A DNA stretch of 41,362 nt from a virus, in IMG/VR virus record IMGVR_UViG_3300009159_000125, positions 1-41,362 of that record. One strand, given 5' to 3'. Under the pieces are notes generated by a model. The model was not told the origin of the DNA, ran no database searches, and was given only the letters and a program-made list of their open reading frames with translations. Shown in pieces: positions 1-7,972 of the stretch; the stretch's first letter is position 1; every line of letters begins with the position of its first letter. The position numbers and the translations under genes were made by a program.

Positions 1-211
1 AGCATACCAAAGGAACGCCGACTATAAGCGCACCAAGCGTATATAGCACAACCTGTAATCCAAATGGGGTACAAGGCAAGAAGAGGAGGAGTAGGCACGG
101 TGACGGCCATAGTGATAGAACAGCCAATAGATATAGCCCAAGCAAGGACCTCAAAACAAAAACGTATTCTATTGCTCTTGTAATCACTTTTGATCCAGCC
201 AAATATTCCAT
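1..211 (-). CDS. Partial small membrane protein, 3' end outside window
   Basis: The minus-strand frame opens with ATG at 211 and stays open to the window edge (70 codons, no stop). The first residues are MEYLAGSKVITRAIEYVFVL, followed by a very hydrophobic stretch that would make two membrane segments (roughly residues 18-50 and 55-70). The start lies 3 bases past the stop of the upstream DUF3307-like gene, which fits the packing of this operon. No good ribosome binding site is seen, so translation may be coupled to the upstream gene. I do not recognise the family. It is probably an inner-membrane protein; the call rests on the uninterrupted frame, hydrophobicity and position. Confidence 0.55.
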   Translation of the reverse strand, partial: MEYLAGSKVITRAIEYVFVLRSLLGLYLLAVLSLWPSPCLLLLFLPCTPFGLQVVLYTLGALIVGVPLVC

Positions 212-214
212 AAA

Positions 215-598
215 TTATGTTGTACATATATAATAAACAATTCCTAAGTATGTCAGGTAGTGCAACAGTTGATCAACTCCCAACGAAATCCAAAATTCAT
301 TGTGAGTTGTTGCGCCCCAATTGAAATGTTTATTAACATTCATCTTGGCCCAGTCGATGTGATAATGAACAATCACATCAACGGCTGTCATTTTAAGCAC
401 CAGGTCCAATGGTACAAACACTGCTAAAATTACAGCAGTGAATGCCCCGTGGATTAATGCGTGTTCGATGCCACCCCATTTACCGTATGTACCCTTGACA
501 GTGTAATGCCTGGCGTGTTGTAAAGGATAATCAGCAATGAAATGTTTGATGACAAACAGTCCTAGGATTAGGACCACGCTGTTAACAGTCCACTCCAT
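215..598 (-). CDS. DUF3307-like small membrane protein
   Basis: This 127-residue protein has about four hydrophobic segments (residues 5-25, 47-68, 70-80 and 104-124). It also has polar signatures reminiscent of the DUF3307 family: KHFIADYPLQ at 18-27, HALIH at 46-50, HYHIDWAK at 78-85 and DQLLHYLTY at 109-117. The regularly placed His and Asp in membrane segments are typical of that family; the function is unknown. Its ATG overlaps the stop of the upstream DsbA-like gene by one base (TAATG), so the two are probably translationally coupled. It is likely an inner-membrane protein. The family assignment is from memory of the motif pattern, not a search. Confidence 0.6.
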   Translation of the reverse strand: MEWTVNSVVLILGLFVIKHFIADYPLQHARHYTVKGTYGKWGGIEHALIHGAFTAVILAVFVPLDLVLKMTAVDVIVHYHIDWAKMNVNKHFNWGATTHNEFWISLGVDQLLHYLTYLGIVYYICTT

Positions 599-858
599 TA
601 CAGAGTCTTGCCCACTGTTTCAAGGATAACGTTGAGCTGTTCGTGGTCGGCGTTGGTTTCGCCCAGGCTTGCTTTGTGAGCAATCTTTAAGGCCTTTTTA
701 AGAACGGCCGGTTTAATTTCTAATTCTTCTGCAATGGCTTTGACAGTGTCGTTTAGGCCAGCGTTAAGGTCATCAATTTCGTGAAGGGTACGCATTCCTT
801 CATTGATAATTTGTGTAAGTTTGAGCTTTTGCTCGCCATTGAAAGTTTTAACATCCAT
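598..858 (-). CDS. dsbA: DsbA-like double-stranded DNA-binding protein
   Basis: This is an 86-residue, highly charged, all-helical protein starting MDVKTFNGEQKLKLTQIINE. Length and composition resemble T4 DsbA, a small dsDNA-binding protein linked to late transcription: a helix, a short linker, then a C-terminal section with DLNAGLNDTVKAIAEEL and an acidic end. I chose the ATG at 858 because AGGAG lies 7 bases upstream (866-870). A longer frame to 900 would add 14 residues upstream of that site and run over the promoter at 880-908. A sigma70-like promoter with a perfect TATAAT precedes it. The family call comes from overall resemblance and is moderately sure. Confidence 0.6.
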   Translation of the reverse strand: MDVKTFNGEQKLKLTQIINEGMRTLHEIDDLNAGLNDTVKAIAEELEIKPAVLKKALKIAHKASLGETNADHEQLNVILETVGKTL

Positions 859-865
859 TGAAGTT

Positions 866-870
866 CTCCT
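866..870 (-). promoter_or_regulatory. Ribosome binding site of dsbA-like gene
   Basis: AGGAG on the minus strand, 7 bases before the ATG at 858. It decides the start in favour of the 86-residue form. Confidence 0.7.
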
Positions 871-879
871 AATAAATTG

Positions 880-908
880 ATTATACACTAGCAATCTCAA
901 GAAAGCAA
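880..908 (-). promoter_or_regulatory. Sigma70-like promoter upstream of dsbA-like gene
   Basis: On the minus strand, TATAAT (880-885) is preceded by a 17-base spacer and a weak -35 box TTGCTT (903-908, three matches to TTGACA). Transcription would begin near 873, giving a short leader that contains the AGGAG ribosome binding site before the ATG at 858. It lies just after the inferred ancestral stop (914-916) of the upstream gene. Confidence 0.5.
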
Positions 909-993
909 TAGCTTTATTCCCAGATGACCATTTTAAATCGTTCGTTTACAACGCCAAAATATTTACACTTCCACGCACTCTGGGAAAAGAAAT

Positions 994-1587
994 CTAAGTG
1001 GTGCCACTGACTTTTGTGGGCCAGCAATTGGCGGCCAGCAATTGGCGGCCAGCATCGTCCCAATCGGTGTTTAGAAGTATAGGTTCTTGCTTTACTTTTT
1101 GAGCCTGCACTTCATCGTAATTAAAGCTATCCCATTCCCAATGCAACACTTCAAACGCATTACCAACGTGGTCAACATAGTCCATACTGAAATCTAATCC
1201 CCACTTTGGACGTATAGAAATCACTTTGTGTACCAATGGAAGTTTTTTAGCCCAGTGACGCAATTCCTCAAGTGCTGGGCCTTGATATCCTTTGCGTTCA
1301 AATAATGAACAGTGATTCAGTACTGCTCCTTCTGATTTAGTTGGCTGTGTCATCCAATCAAGTTTAATGGCAAACCTATGTTCTCTTTGTTTTTTGGGCC
1401 TTGTGTAATTGCCATAGGCAAAATGCTGTTCTAGTTTTGTTAGATCGTATCCGTTTTGGTCAAACAATTCAACGTCCTCGGGCGTGGGCTCGAATAGTAA
1501 CTTAGCTATTGGATTAGACCAATAACCATTTGAATCGAAGCAATTGTCGGTTAACGTTAAATCTAGCATAATAATATTAATGCTCAC
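994..1587 (-). CDS. Unknown protein, C-terminus frameshifted by a 14-base duplication
   Basis: This 197-residue protein matches no family I know. It is rich in Trp and aromatic residues and has no membrane segment. The start is probably GTG at 1587 (a GGGA-like site lies upstream); the next ATG is six codons on. The last 20 or so codons cover a perfect 14-base tandem duplication (1021-1034 and 1035-1048), which shifts the frame and gives the end ...RQLLAANCWP before TAG at 994. With one copy removed, the frame runs on through the otherwise empty gap to TAA at 914-916. That adds a plausible tail ending in KYFGVVNERFKMVIWE. The gene therefore looks truncated by a recent duplication, or the duplication is an assembly artefact. 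Confidence 0.75.
   Translation of the reverse strand: MSINIIMLDLTLTDNCFDSNGYWSNPIAKLLFEPTPEDVELFDQNGYDLTKLEQHFAYGNYTRPKKQREHRFAIKLDWMTQPTKSEGAVLNHCSLFERKGYQGPALEELRHWAKKLPLVHKVISIRPKWGLDFSMDYVDHVGNAFEVLHWEWDSFNYDEVQAQKVKQEPILLNTDWDDAGRQLLAANCWPTKVSGTT
1021..1048. repeat. 14-base perfect tandem duplication
   Basis: The unit CCAGCAATTGGCGG (plus strand) occurs twice head to tail at 1021-1034 and 1035-1048, followed by a partial third copy CCAGCA. Because 14 is not a multiple of 3, it changes the frame of the overlapping minus-strand gene. Confidence 0.95.
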
Positions 1588-1593
1588 TTCTAG

Positions 1594-1671
1594 ATTCCCG
1601 GTAGCGAATCGGGCCGTCTAAGGCAGCAGCCGCCTCACACTTACGGTAACAAGTACCGGTCCTAAGGTGTG
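1594..1671 (-). ncRNA. GC-rich structured spacer, unclassified
   Basis: Between the desaturase stop and the next start lies a segment much richer in G+C than its surroundings. The strongest fold is a hairpin at 1636-1671: CACA/TGTG, then CTTA/TAAG, then CGGTA/TACCG around a 5-base loop, with small bulges. It overlaps the last bases of the desaturase gene. A second weaker hairpin (GATTC/GAATC or CCCG/CGGG) lies at 1594-1613. There is no U-tract for an intrinsic terminator and no complete tRNA cloverleaf. It could protect a 3' end, control the next gene, or be a small RNA. Confidence 0.35.
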
Positions 1672-2372
1672 TTCTTTACAGTTAACAGTTTACAGTATTT
1701 AAAAATTTGTATCCACATCCAGCCAATGTCAAACTCAAACCAACGACGGCTCAATTTAGGGTTAGCAGGATCCATATGATGGTTATTATGCAGGCATTCC
1801 CCACCAATAATAATACCCCAAGGACTAATGTTTCTACTGTGATCTTTAGTTTCGCCATTACGATATCCTATCCAATGTCCAACGCCATTGATTACACCTG
1901 CGGCCCAGAATGGTATCCATATCATTTGTATGCCCCAGATTAATAATCCCCACATACCAAATAGGTAGTAATCAATGATCAACATAACTATAACACCAGC
2001 AAGAGGAAATGCTGTGTAAATGTTTTTTTCCATCCAGTCGTCTGGTGTACCGGCACCGTAGGTATTAACCATAGTGCGGTCTTTGGCCGCTCGGTGATAC
2101 AGTGTAACTCCATTGAACAACACTGTCAAGAAACCAAATACGTGTGGACTATGCGGATCACCTTCTTGGTCATTGTATCTATGATGCTTGCGGTGTACCG
2201 CTACCCATTCTTTAGTTGACATAGCAGTGGTCAACCAAAGCCAGAAACGCATTGCGTGACTTAAGATGGGATGAAACTCAAGTCCTCTGTGTGCTTGTCC
2301 TCTGTGTAAAAATATCGTAACGCAGATAACAGTTATATGCGTTACGATTAAAGTGTAAAAAAGTTCAGTCAT
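1662..2372 (-). CDS. Fatty-acid desaturase (delta-9 acyl desaturase type)
   Basis: This 236-residue membrane enzyme has the three histidine boxes of the acyl-CoA/acyl-lipid desaturase family, which bind the di-iron centre that inserts a double bond into fatty acyl chains. They are HRGQAH at residues 23-28, HRKHH near 60-64 and HNNHH near 195-199. Hydrophobic segments flank them as in the four-helix family topology. It is shorter than most bacterial desaturases (about 270-300 residues) but no box is missing. Its start overlaps the end of the upstream alpha/beta hydrolase by 8 bases. As a phage auxiliary gene it would change host membrane unsaturation during infection; that role is inferred. 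Electron donors are presumably host-supplied. Confidence 0.9.
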   Translation of the reverse strand: MTELFYTLIVTHITVICVTIFLHRGQAHRGLEFHPILSHAMRFWLWLTTAMSTKEWVAVHRKHHRYNDQEGDPHSPHVFGFLTVLFNGVTLYHRAAKDRTMVNTYGAGTPDDWMEKNIYTAFPLAGVIVMLIIDYYLFGMWGLLIWGIQMIWIPFWAAGVINGVGHWIGYRNGETKDHSRNISPWGIIIGGECLHNNHHMDPANPKLSRRWFEFDIGWMWIQIFKYCKLLTVKNTP

Positions 2373-2943
2373 TTATGTGTTGTATTCTTTCTTTAATTAT
2401 ATCCACTGTTTGATTGCTAAGAACAACTTCGTAGTGGTTTAACGGAAGTTCTACAAGTTCCATATCAGACCGGAATCGCATACTACAAATAGTAACTACA
2501 CCATCATTTGATTCGTGTATCCAGGGACTTGCTCCTACAGTAGTGACCACATTGGTCCATAGATTTGGTATTTTTAATTGTTTGACTTTGACAATAGGAT
2601 CGCTTAATACGCCTATGTCTTTCATTAATCTATTGAAAGGTAAAAAATATCTGGCAAAGTCCGCTTCTCTGCTACCGCCATATGGTGTACTCAAACTAAC
2701 GCCGCCTAGTGTTTGACTGTAAAAATGATTAGCTAAATGCAGGGCATAAATTCCACCAAGACTATGTGAAACAAAAAACATATCTTTGGTGTGCTGTAGT
2801 TGTTCAATCATCAATGACAGATTTTCATCAAACCCATTGGCACTGTTGTAACTGATTAAAATATCATCGCCGCCAAGATGTTCTCTTATGTGTGTGAAAC
2901 TTTCTGTGGTGGCGCTGGCGCCGTGTATGTAAACTATAACCAT
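2365..2943 (-). CDS. Alpha/beta hydrolase (lipase/esterase-like)
   Basis: This 192-residue single-domain hydrolase has an N-terminal oxyanion motif HGAS (7-10) and a nucleophile elbow SHSLGG (59-64, nucleophile Ser61). A likely acid Asp147 sits in SNDGVV, and a likely catalytic His170 in LNHYEVV. All triad members are in the expected order, so it should be active. No signal peptide is seen, so it acts in the cytoplasm. The substrate cannot be read from sequence. The 8-base overlap with the desaturase gene suggests a lipid or acyl-ester substrate, though this is only context. The start is 9 bases after the stop of the subtilisin-like gene. Confidence 0.8.
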   Translation of the reverse strand: MVIVYIHGASATTESFTHIREHLGGDDILISYNSANGFDENLSLMIEQLQHTKDMFFVSHSLGGIYALHLANHFYSQTLGGVSLSTPYGGSREADFARYFLPFNRLMKDIGVLSDPIVKVKQLKIPNLWTNVVTTVGASPWIHESNDGVVTICSMRFRSDMELVELPLNHYEVVLSNQTVDIIKERIQHIND

Positions 2944-2952
2944 TAATGAATT

Positions 2953-4902
2953 TTATTTTCGTCTTAGCGCACGTCTAGGGTAAACGCTTCTTCGAACGTT
3001 GTCGGAGTCTTTAGGATCTCTAACACCTGTTTCATTGTGTGGCCAAACTGCGCCAGTGTCGGGACGTTGCTTTTTAAGCATTACCACCTGATTTGGAGAA
3101 TCTAGCATTGAGAAAGTATGAAAAGGCTGTACGTCTAAATTGTAATAGGAGTTATAGTCTGGTGTATTTTTAATAGCACCTTTTTCGGAAGTGGCAATTA
3201 AATATTCTTTTACTTCTTTGTTAGACCAATGTGGATATGTTTCCATTAAGCAGGCAATAATGCCAGACACCTGCGGAGTTGCCATACTTGTTCCTTGCAA
3301 TTTTTGCAAGTAGTAACTATTATTTCTACTGTCTTTGACTGCTGGATTGGTTGCAGCTTCGTTAAGATACGAGCTCATAACAGCCTGTCCTGCCGCATAC
3401 AATTCAACTTGAGGGCCACAGTTACTGAACGAAGCTTTTGTGTCCCACATTAAATTATAAAGAGCTCCTATGCATAAACGAGCGTCATTATTCGTAGATG
3501 AGCCAGGACTGCACCCCCTGGCATAATAGTGTGTTCCCTCCGCGGCTAGGTCGCTACGTGGCTTTGCTCCACTGATAGTAACAGTGTTATCCCAATCTGG
3601 CGAATCTGCCCTGGCAATCCTGTAAGAACTATTGCCCGATGCACATATAACTATAATGCCTTCGTTGATAGCATCTTGTACGTCAGAGTCCATTGCCGCA
3701 GAATAAATTCCTACAGTCTTACTTCCGTAAGCTTCGTCGGCTAATATACCGATACTGTTTAACGTACCAGTGTCCTTGCTGTTCCCAACAGTGCCACGAT
3801 ACGTATAACTAGATACTCTAGCGGCATCCATTGCTCCTACAAATGTACCCCAACTATTACTACACACAGTGGGATTTTTTCTTCCTGTTGCAGGATTAAT
3901 TGGTTTGTACTTGTGAAACATTCTTATAAAGTCAAATACATTTGGCTGGTTGAAATCTATATTATATATGTTTGCTTCTTTGGCCCAACCTTGTGTAATA
4001 CCTGCTACGGTTCCGGTGCAATGGGTGGCGTGTGAGTTAAAGGAAATAACTGGCTTAAAGACACCAATTCCGCCAAACATACTGTTACCAGAGCCGGAGT
4101 ATGGGTAAGTACCATTTGCTCCTAGCCCAAGCTCTGTGTTGTGCTGGTACCAGTTGTATGATACACATCTTGTTCCGCCAGAACCATCGGGATTTTTAGC
4201 AAACTCGGGATGACCCTGCTGTACTATTCCGCCGTCAATGATAACTACATCAACATTTTTACCGGTGGCATTGGTACGCACAGTGGTATTAACTGTTGTG
4301 TTGTAATAGCCACCATAACTGCCCCAGCTTTTACCTGACTTTGGAATGGGTAATCCCTGGCCGTCTGCTGCCAGATCCCAAAATTTGGGTAGTATTTGCC
4401 AAGACCCGTTTTCTCGGACATAAGGTCTGAGTAGCCACGATGTAACTCTGAACGGGGGAGTGGGCCAGCTGTCTGCTTTGGTATTAAATGCATCTAAATT
4501 TGGTGTGTTACACCAGCCGTCAGGATAAAATTCCGGCCCTATGTTGGGTCGTCCTTGAGTGTGCCGAACTAACCCCCAGTTGAGCATATCGCTTGCCACA
4601 GTTTCTGTTATATCGGCTTTATTGCCATCTTGACTAACTGCGGCGGCCAACGGCATTATTTTAACTCCGGCATCTGCGTAGTTTAATTCGACATCCAATA
4701 CTCTTGGATCATTTTTTATTAACTCTGCTTCTTCAGCAGTTAACATATAGTGAGTAGTTCTACTAATAGGTCTTCTGTTGGCACATTCAACACAGCGACC
4801 AGGGATGTATAAACTACCCCCTTCGGTCTCCATATCATTGTAGAATTCTTCTGCTTCCTTAAAGTCGTGTAAGGTAACGTAATATTCTTTAAGTTCAGAC
4901 AT
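2953..4902 (-). CDS. Subtilisin-like serine protease (peptidase S8)
   Basis: This 649-residue protein has a complete S8 triad: Asp223 in VVIIDGG, His291 in SHATHCTGTVAG and Ser539 in GTSMATPQVSG, with oxyanion Asn424 in ASGNSS. About 200 residues precede the catalytic domain and could act as a propeptide or virion-attachment domain; they include a Cys-containing stretch (GRCVECANRRP, 35-45). The C-terminus is basic (ending RRALRRK). There is no Sec signal. It directly follows two collagen-like fibre genes (one-base overlap at 4902), so it may process fibre or virion proteins, or degrade a host surface protein when carried on the particle. Family and activity are secure; the target is inferred. 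Confidence 0.92.
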   Translation of the reverse strand: MSELKEYYVTLHDFKEAEEFYNDMETEGGSLYIPGRCVECANRRPISRTTHYMLTAEEAELIKNDPRVLDVELNYADAGVKIMPLAAAVSQDGNKADITETVASDMLNWGLVRHTQGRPNIGPEFYPDGWCNTPNLDAFNTKADSWPTPPFRVTSWLLRPYVRENGSWQILPKFWDLAADGQGLPIPKSGKSWGSYGGYYNTTVNTTVRTNATGKNVDVVIIDGGIVQQGHPEFAKNPDGSGGTRCVSYNWYQHNTELGLGANGTYPYSGSGNSMFGGIGVFKPVISFNSHATHCTGTVAGITQGWAKEANIYNIDFNQPNVFDFIRMFHKYKPINPATGRKNPTVCSNSWGTFVGAMDAARVSSYTYRGTVGNSKDTGTLNSIGILADEAYGSKTVGIYSAAMDSDVQDAINEGIIVICASGNSSYRIARADSPDWDNTVTISGAKPRSDLAAEGTHYYARGCSPGSSTNNDARLCIGALYNLMWDTKASFSNCGPQVELYAAGQAVMSSYLNEAATNPAVKDSRNNSYYLQKLQGTSMATPQVSGIIACLMETYPHWSNKEVKEYLIATSEKGAIKNTPDYNSYYNLDVQPFHTFSMLDSPNQVVMLKKQRPDTGAVWPHNETGVRDPKDSDNVRRSVYPRRALRRK

Positions 4903-5741
4903 TATGCCTCCAGTTGTACAGCAACAAACGTACCGTTAATATCAGCGCCTGCTAGCGTTGTGGCCTTTACGTAGACTTTTGGTGCCACGGGATTCTCTGC
5001 ATTAAATCCTATTGCGGCAGGGCTGAATGTAACAGTTTCTGCACCGTTGGTAATAATTTCAGCAATAACGCCTGCGCTAGGGCTTGGGTCGGAACTATAA
5101 GGTCTACTAGCATCTGCTGTTCTTGCTGCCGCGGAATGGTATAATCTTACCCAACCTGCTGCCGAGGTACTGATTGAAAGTAATGCGAATCCTTTATAGG
5201 CTGTAACGTCTGACGTTCCATTAAAGTTAAAACTCTGTCTGGAAACAAACGTACCATTTTGTCCGTTGGTACCATTTTGTCCGTTGGTACCATTTGTACC
5301 ATTTGTACCAGCTGGGCCGACTGGACCCGGTACGCCAGTAGCACCTTGCGGTCCTTGTAACCCGGTTGGCCCCGATGGTCCCGGTAACCCAGTGGCACCC
5401 GGAACCCCCGATGGACCTTGTGGTCCTGTAGGACCACCGGCAGGACCGACAGGACCTTGTGATCCAGTAAACCCGGGTATTGTACTACGGCTACCAACGT
5501 ATCCTCGACTGCCAGCAAAACCCATTGGCCCTGGCAATCCCATAAAACCTTGCGGGCCTGTCGCGCCGCGACTGCCAATCCAACCCTGCGGCCCTGTTGC
5601 GCCCATTGGTCCGCTAGCACCCAGGCTACCATTGAATCCTTGGAAACCGCGACTACCAGTAAACCCTATACTACCAACAAATCCTTGGGGACCAGTTGCA
5701 CCAAAACTGCCTGTATATCCACGACTACCTGTAAATGACAT
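4902..5741 (-). CDS. Collagen-like fibre protein with C-terminal beta domain
   Basis: Of 279 residues, about 2-160 are Gly-X-Y triplets (starts [20 protein letters not shown]; later many GPQG/GPSG and NGT/NGQ triplets), expected to form a trimeric collagen-type rod. Residues from about 165 to 279 form a non-repetitive Ser/Thr/Ala-rich domain, likely a beta-rich trimer tip. Triplets with Pro in the X or Y place are more common here than in the other three collagen-like proteins of the window. It is flanked by another collagen-like gene upstream and the S8 protease downstream. It is likely a side or tail fibre, but which virion site it occupies cannot be told. Confidence 0.85.
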   Translation of the reverse strand: MSFTGSRGYTGSFGATGPQGFVGSIGFTGSRGFQGFNGSLGASGPMGATGPQGWIGSRGATGPQGFMGLPGPMGFAGSRGYVGSRSTIPGFTGSQGPVGPAGGPTGPQGPSGVPGATGLPGPSGPTGLQGPQGATGVPGPVGPAGTNGTNGTNGQNGTNGQNGTFVSRQSFNFNGTSDVTAYKGFALLSISTSAAGWVRLYHSAAARTADASRPYSSDPSPSAGVIAEIITNGAETVTFSPAAIGFNAENPVAPKVYVKATTLAGADINGTFVAVQLEA

Positions 5742-5747
5742 AATCTA

Positions 5748-6548
5748 CTACCTTGTATAAATTGTTATATCTGCTCGTACTGGAGGGTTGCCATCACCGT
5801 ATACATCCTTGATTGTAACTCTTACAGCATTCGAGTCGGTGTTCCAAGAAATAGTAATACTCTCCGAATTCCAAGGAAACCCTGTAGTACCAAACACAAA
5901 AATGTCATCAGTGACAACGGCCGCCATTGGCAATAATAGTGTAAAAGTGTATTTTGTTAAGTCTTGGCGAATAACAGAGGCCTTGACAAAAATATCATTG
6001 TATAGTCCGCGATAGTAACTAAAATCTTCGTCAAGGGTAAAATTAAGTTCCTGGTCTTGTAAGCCACTGCCACCAAACTGTGGAAGGGAACTATTAGTAA
6101 TTAATTTAATGCGAACCCATCCGCCTGCACCAGCACTGCCAGTAAAACCTCTGATACCGTTTATACCTATACTCCCGGTGTATCCTCTACTGCCATTGAA
6201 TCCTAGACTTCCTGTAAACCCGCGGATTCCGGTAGCCCCTACAACACCTCTGCTGCCAGTATACCCAATTGGTCCAGTGGCGCCCTGTTGCCCAACTGAT
6301 CCTTGTGGTCCAGTGGCACCTGGCGCACCTGATGTTCCGGTATCCCCTTTGACTCCAGGCGTTCCTCGACTACCAGTAAAACCAACGGCAGCAAACGCAC
6401 CTGCACTGCCTGTTAAACCAACGCTGCCTGCGTAGCCCCGACTGCCAGTATATCCTTTACTGCCAGTATATCCTTTGCTACCTATGTAGCCTTGGCCTCC
6501 GCAAGATGCTGCCATTGTAGCTGTAGTGAATTGGGGCTTTGATGTCAT
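5748..6548 (-). CDS. Collagen-like fibre protein
   Basis: This 266-residue protein has a short N-terminus containing AASCGGQGYIGSKG, an uninterrupted Gly-X-Y region (about residues 18-142, many GYTGS and GFTGS units) and a C-terminal globular domain of about 120 residues with mixed beta character. The Gly-repeat period of three is clear throughout. Its start overlaps the end of the upstream 475-residue gene by 4 bases. The C-terminal domain differs from that of the next collagen-like gene (4902-5741), so these look like two different fibre tips on similar rods. Virion location is inferred. Confidence 0.85.
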   Translation of the reverse strand: MTSKPQFTTATMAASCGGQGYIGSKGYTGSKGYTGSRGYAGSVGLTGSAGAFAAVGFTGSRGTPGVKGDTGTSGAPGATGPQGSVGQQGATGPIGYTGSRGVVGATGIRGFTGSLGFNGSRGYTGSIGINGIRGFTGSAGAGGWVRIKLITNSSLPQFGGSGLQDQELNFTLDEDFSYYRGLYNDIFVKASVIRQDLTKYTFTLLLPMAAVVTDDIFVFGTTGFPWNSESITISWNTDSNAVRVTIKDVYGDGNPPVRADITIYTR

Positions 6549-7972
6549 TTGTTATTTTCCTTTGGGGGATTTGCAGGAACGTTTTTGTAGACACGTTTTT
6601 CTGGATCCCATACTGTTTTCAATGGTCCCATACTGGCTAGTTTTTTAACACGCATCACCATAGCTTGAAAATCGTCGCCGTAATCTTGTTCCGGGGGTCG
6701 ATTTGTTTTGCTGGCTGTTACTGTTTGTTTTGTTTTATTGGCAAACTTCTTACCGCGGGCTTCCCAGTCTGCCCATCCATTATAATGTTGCGTTGTGGGC
6801 TGGGCTAGAGTCCATCCTGCTTTTTTCGCGGCAGGTGCTGCCGCTGTTGCTTTAGCTGGTGATGCCGCTGGTGCAGGTGTTGTTGCTTTAGCTGGTGTTT
6901 GTGTTGCTGGCTTTGGTGCAACTTGCGCCGGGCTAGATTGACCTGGTAACTGTGATTGTTTGGCTTTGTCTATTAGATTTTTAACCAAACTTTGAACGTC
7001 TTGGTTATCAATAGTCTTTAAATTTACTAACGTTTTAAAATCTTTATTACGTATTAGATAGGACAACACATCTCTAATTTTATTGTCGGACTGCACTATA
7101 CGCATATTTAAATATCGGCCGTCTTTAAGCTCAACTTGAATGCCATTGCTGTCTTCGAGAATAGTACCTTGTTTTATATTATGATCAAATATTCCAACAA
7201 CTCTGTTTTTGTTATTACGAGCAACAATACTATTTGTTGTAGTGTTTCTACTCAAACGAACACCACCGTGGTCCTCGGCCACTTGCTTTTTCCAAGCTCG
7301 CAAACCTTCGTTGGCGTGTTTAAAATACTGCACTTGACCCCAGCCTTCCGCCACACCTGGCTCTTTCTTTTTAGCAATGGCTATAGCGGCTTGTTGTGCG
7401 GCATTTGCGGCTTCGTTCAATTCTAAATCACTGTGATTAAATGCTATGTATGTGTCGCCGTGCTCGTCACCGGGACGTATTAAAAACACACCTGCATCGT
7501 CATCACCCGACTCATCTTGTCCAATTTCCCAACCCATTGCAGCCAATGTTTTTTGAGCCTTGGCCATTTGTTGTTCTGTGCCTAGCCACCACATCGAAGC
7601 AAGTTGACGTAAAATTTCTTCTTCATTGGGCTCACGGTCATCCCCGCCAACTGGTGCAAATTCTTTTAAATTGTCTTCCGCCGCACCTTTTTTCTTATAG
7701 CGTGGTCCAGCTATTGCATCAAGTTGATCTTTTGATAAACTTTTAGTCCACCCTTTGTTTAGAATCTTTTCGGCATCTTTGGATACTTTTTTGGCGGTAA
7801 TTAATTTAGCAGTGTATTCTTTTTTACCAGCCGCTGGATCAGTATTACCGTCACGTCCTGGTGGAGTTTGACTCTTGTCCATCTCCATTACGTCTTGCGT
7901 CTTTGGGGACACTCGACTGTAATCTTTCCAGCAAGGATCATCGGATTCGTTAAAAAGATCGCCAACTCTCAT
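6545..7972 (-). CDS. Unknown virion-type protein with prohead-protease-like motif
   Basis: This 475-residue hydrophilic protein is of unknown family. It has a charged N-terminal third, a middle alpha/beta part (DGRYLNMRIVQSDNKIRDVL), then a long Ala/Pro/Thr/Lys low-complexity linker of about 60 residues, and a short C-terminal domain. The motif GVAEGWG (coding bases near 7338-7360) matches the hydrophobic-X-Glu then small-residue pattern cut by T4-type prohead proteases. The same motif recurs in the upstream gene. Its ATG overlaps the upstream stop by one base, and its own end overlaps the collagen-like gene by 4 bases. It is possibly a head-internal or core protein; this is inference from the motif and late-gene context. 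Confidence 0.65.
   Translation of the reverse strand: MRVGDLFNESDDPCWKDYSRVSPKTQDVMEMDKSQTPPGRDGNTDPAAGKKEYTAKLITAKKVSKDAEKILNKGWTKSLSKDQLDAIAGPRYKKKGAAEDNLKEFAPVGGDDREPNEEEILRQLASMWWLGTEQQMAKAQKTLAAMGWEIGQDESGDDDAGVFLIRPGDEHGDTYIAFNHSDLELNEAANAAQQAAIAIAKKKEPGVAEGWGQVQYFKHANEGLRAWKKQVAEDHGGVRLSRNTTTNSIVARNNKNRVVGIFDHNIKQGTILEDSNGIQVELKDGRYLNMRIVQSDNKIRDVLSYLIRNKDFKTLVNLKTIDNQDVQSLVKNLIDKAKQSQLPGQSSPAQVAPKPATQTPAKATTPAPAASPAKATAAAPAAKKAGWTLAQPTTQHYNGWADWEARGKKFANKTKQTVTASKTNRPPEQDYGDDFQAMVMRVKKLASMGPLKTVWDPEKRVYKNVPANPPKENNK

Noticed and set aside
1594-1671. A tRNA gene in the GC-rich spacer
   Set aside because: Neither strand gives a 7-base acceptor stem, a T-arm with TTCGANT or a proper anticodon arm.
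5266-5760. Long proline-rich plus-strand frames opposite the collagen-like genes
   Set aside because: They are the antisense of Gly codons (GGN read as NCC) and have no ribosome binding site. The minus-strand genes fit the operon and family patterns.
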